From Nostoc sp. 'Peltigera membranacea cyanobiont' N6 (lineage in GTDB: Bacteria; Cyanobacteriota; Cyanobacteriia; Cyanobacteriales; Nostocaceae): DNA of 64,000 nt. Of the stretch, positions 63,868-64,000 are shown one piece after another. The position numbers and the translations under genes are program-made. Where the stretch lies: contig NZ_CP026681.1 of assembly GCF_002949735.1 (NCBI RefSeq), positions 434,001 through 498,000 of the forward strand, written 5' to 3'. A model generated the notes under the pieces. That model worked only from the letters and a program-made list of their open reading frames with translations. It had not been told where the DNA came from and did not search any database. Within the stretch, counting starts at the first letter, position 1. Every line of letters starts with the position of its first letter.

Positions 63868-63960
63868 GAGTGGGTTAGAACGGAGTTCGGAACGCACTAT
63901 TATCATGGGTTTGATGCGTTACTACTGATATTTTCAGAAATCAAATCGGAAGGCTATATT
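63868..63960. mobile_element. MITE-like fragment
   Basis: GAGTGGGTTAGAACGGAGTT, CGGAACGCACT ... TTTGATGCGTTACTACTGAT, TTTTCAGAAATCAAAT resembles the interior and right arm of the element at 12177-12325, degraded. The 600-base gap after gatB holds this, a CCCAATG repeat (63514-63536) and a second copy of TAGCTCTCTTTTTT (about 63808), and no gene. Confidence 0.5.
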
Positions 63961-64000
63961 TGTCTTTCGTCATAAGAAAGGTAAAAACAATTATGCTAAT

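Overview
The window comes from a filamentous-type cyanobacterium, most likely Nostocales. The evidence is: many GCGATCGC (HIP1) octamers; short tandem heptamer-like repeats (ATTGGTCATT, AATTACG and CCCAATG types); several small inverted-repeat elements; a long CRISPR array with a cyanobacterial-type repeat; SLH-OprB porins; bilin-type GAF sensor kinases; and GatB. No tRNA or rRNA gene was recognised.

Layout. 0-3 kb: partial sigma-like gene, then a DUF2330/RnfD-like pair. 3.3-8.7 kb: a sugar-acid cluster (LarA-like nickel epimerase, SDR fructuronate reductase, UxaC, LacI-type repressor, divergent gluconokinase). 9.4-11.3 kb: CRISPR array of 27 repeats without cas genes in the window. 12.2-21.3 kb: a small mobile element, an integrase remnant and an exopolysaccharide-type locus (DUF3131 proteins, GH26-like protein, BcsA-like GT2, PIG-L deacetylase). 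21.4-35.8 kb: signalling block with a STAS/PP2C/anti-sigma partner switch, two hybrid kinases with near-duplicate tails, a Ras-like GTPase next to a roadblock/longin-like OmpA protein, and an outer-membrane barrel. 36.4-38.8 kb: RHH protein and a two-component system. 39.4-50.6 kb: inositol locus (MIOX, two binding proteins, ABC ATPase and permease, MFS porter, IolW-like dehydrogenase, porin). 50.9-58.5 kb: cyanobacteriochrome-like kinase, NADAR protein, and a two-component system divergent from two paralogous secreted small proteins. 59-64 kb: hypothetical genes, an ATP-grasp ligase, a CIRCE-like element and gatB.

Main result. The 3.3-8.7 kb and 39.4-50.6 kb loci appear to be one pathway split over 31 kb and tied by a shared LacI-type operator (TGCACACGTGTGCA), present once between lacI and gntK and twice upstream of MIOX. 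The proposed route is inositol uptake, then MIOX to D-glucuronate, UxaC to D-fructuronate, SDR to D-mannonate, LarA-like nickel C2-epimerase to D-gluconate, and gluconokinase to 6-phosphogluconate, which enters the pentose phosphate pathway. No mannonate dehydratase, KDG kinase or aldolase is present in the window. Enzyme families and operators are read from sequence; the pathway and the epimerase substrate are inference.
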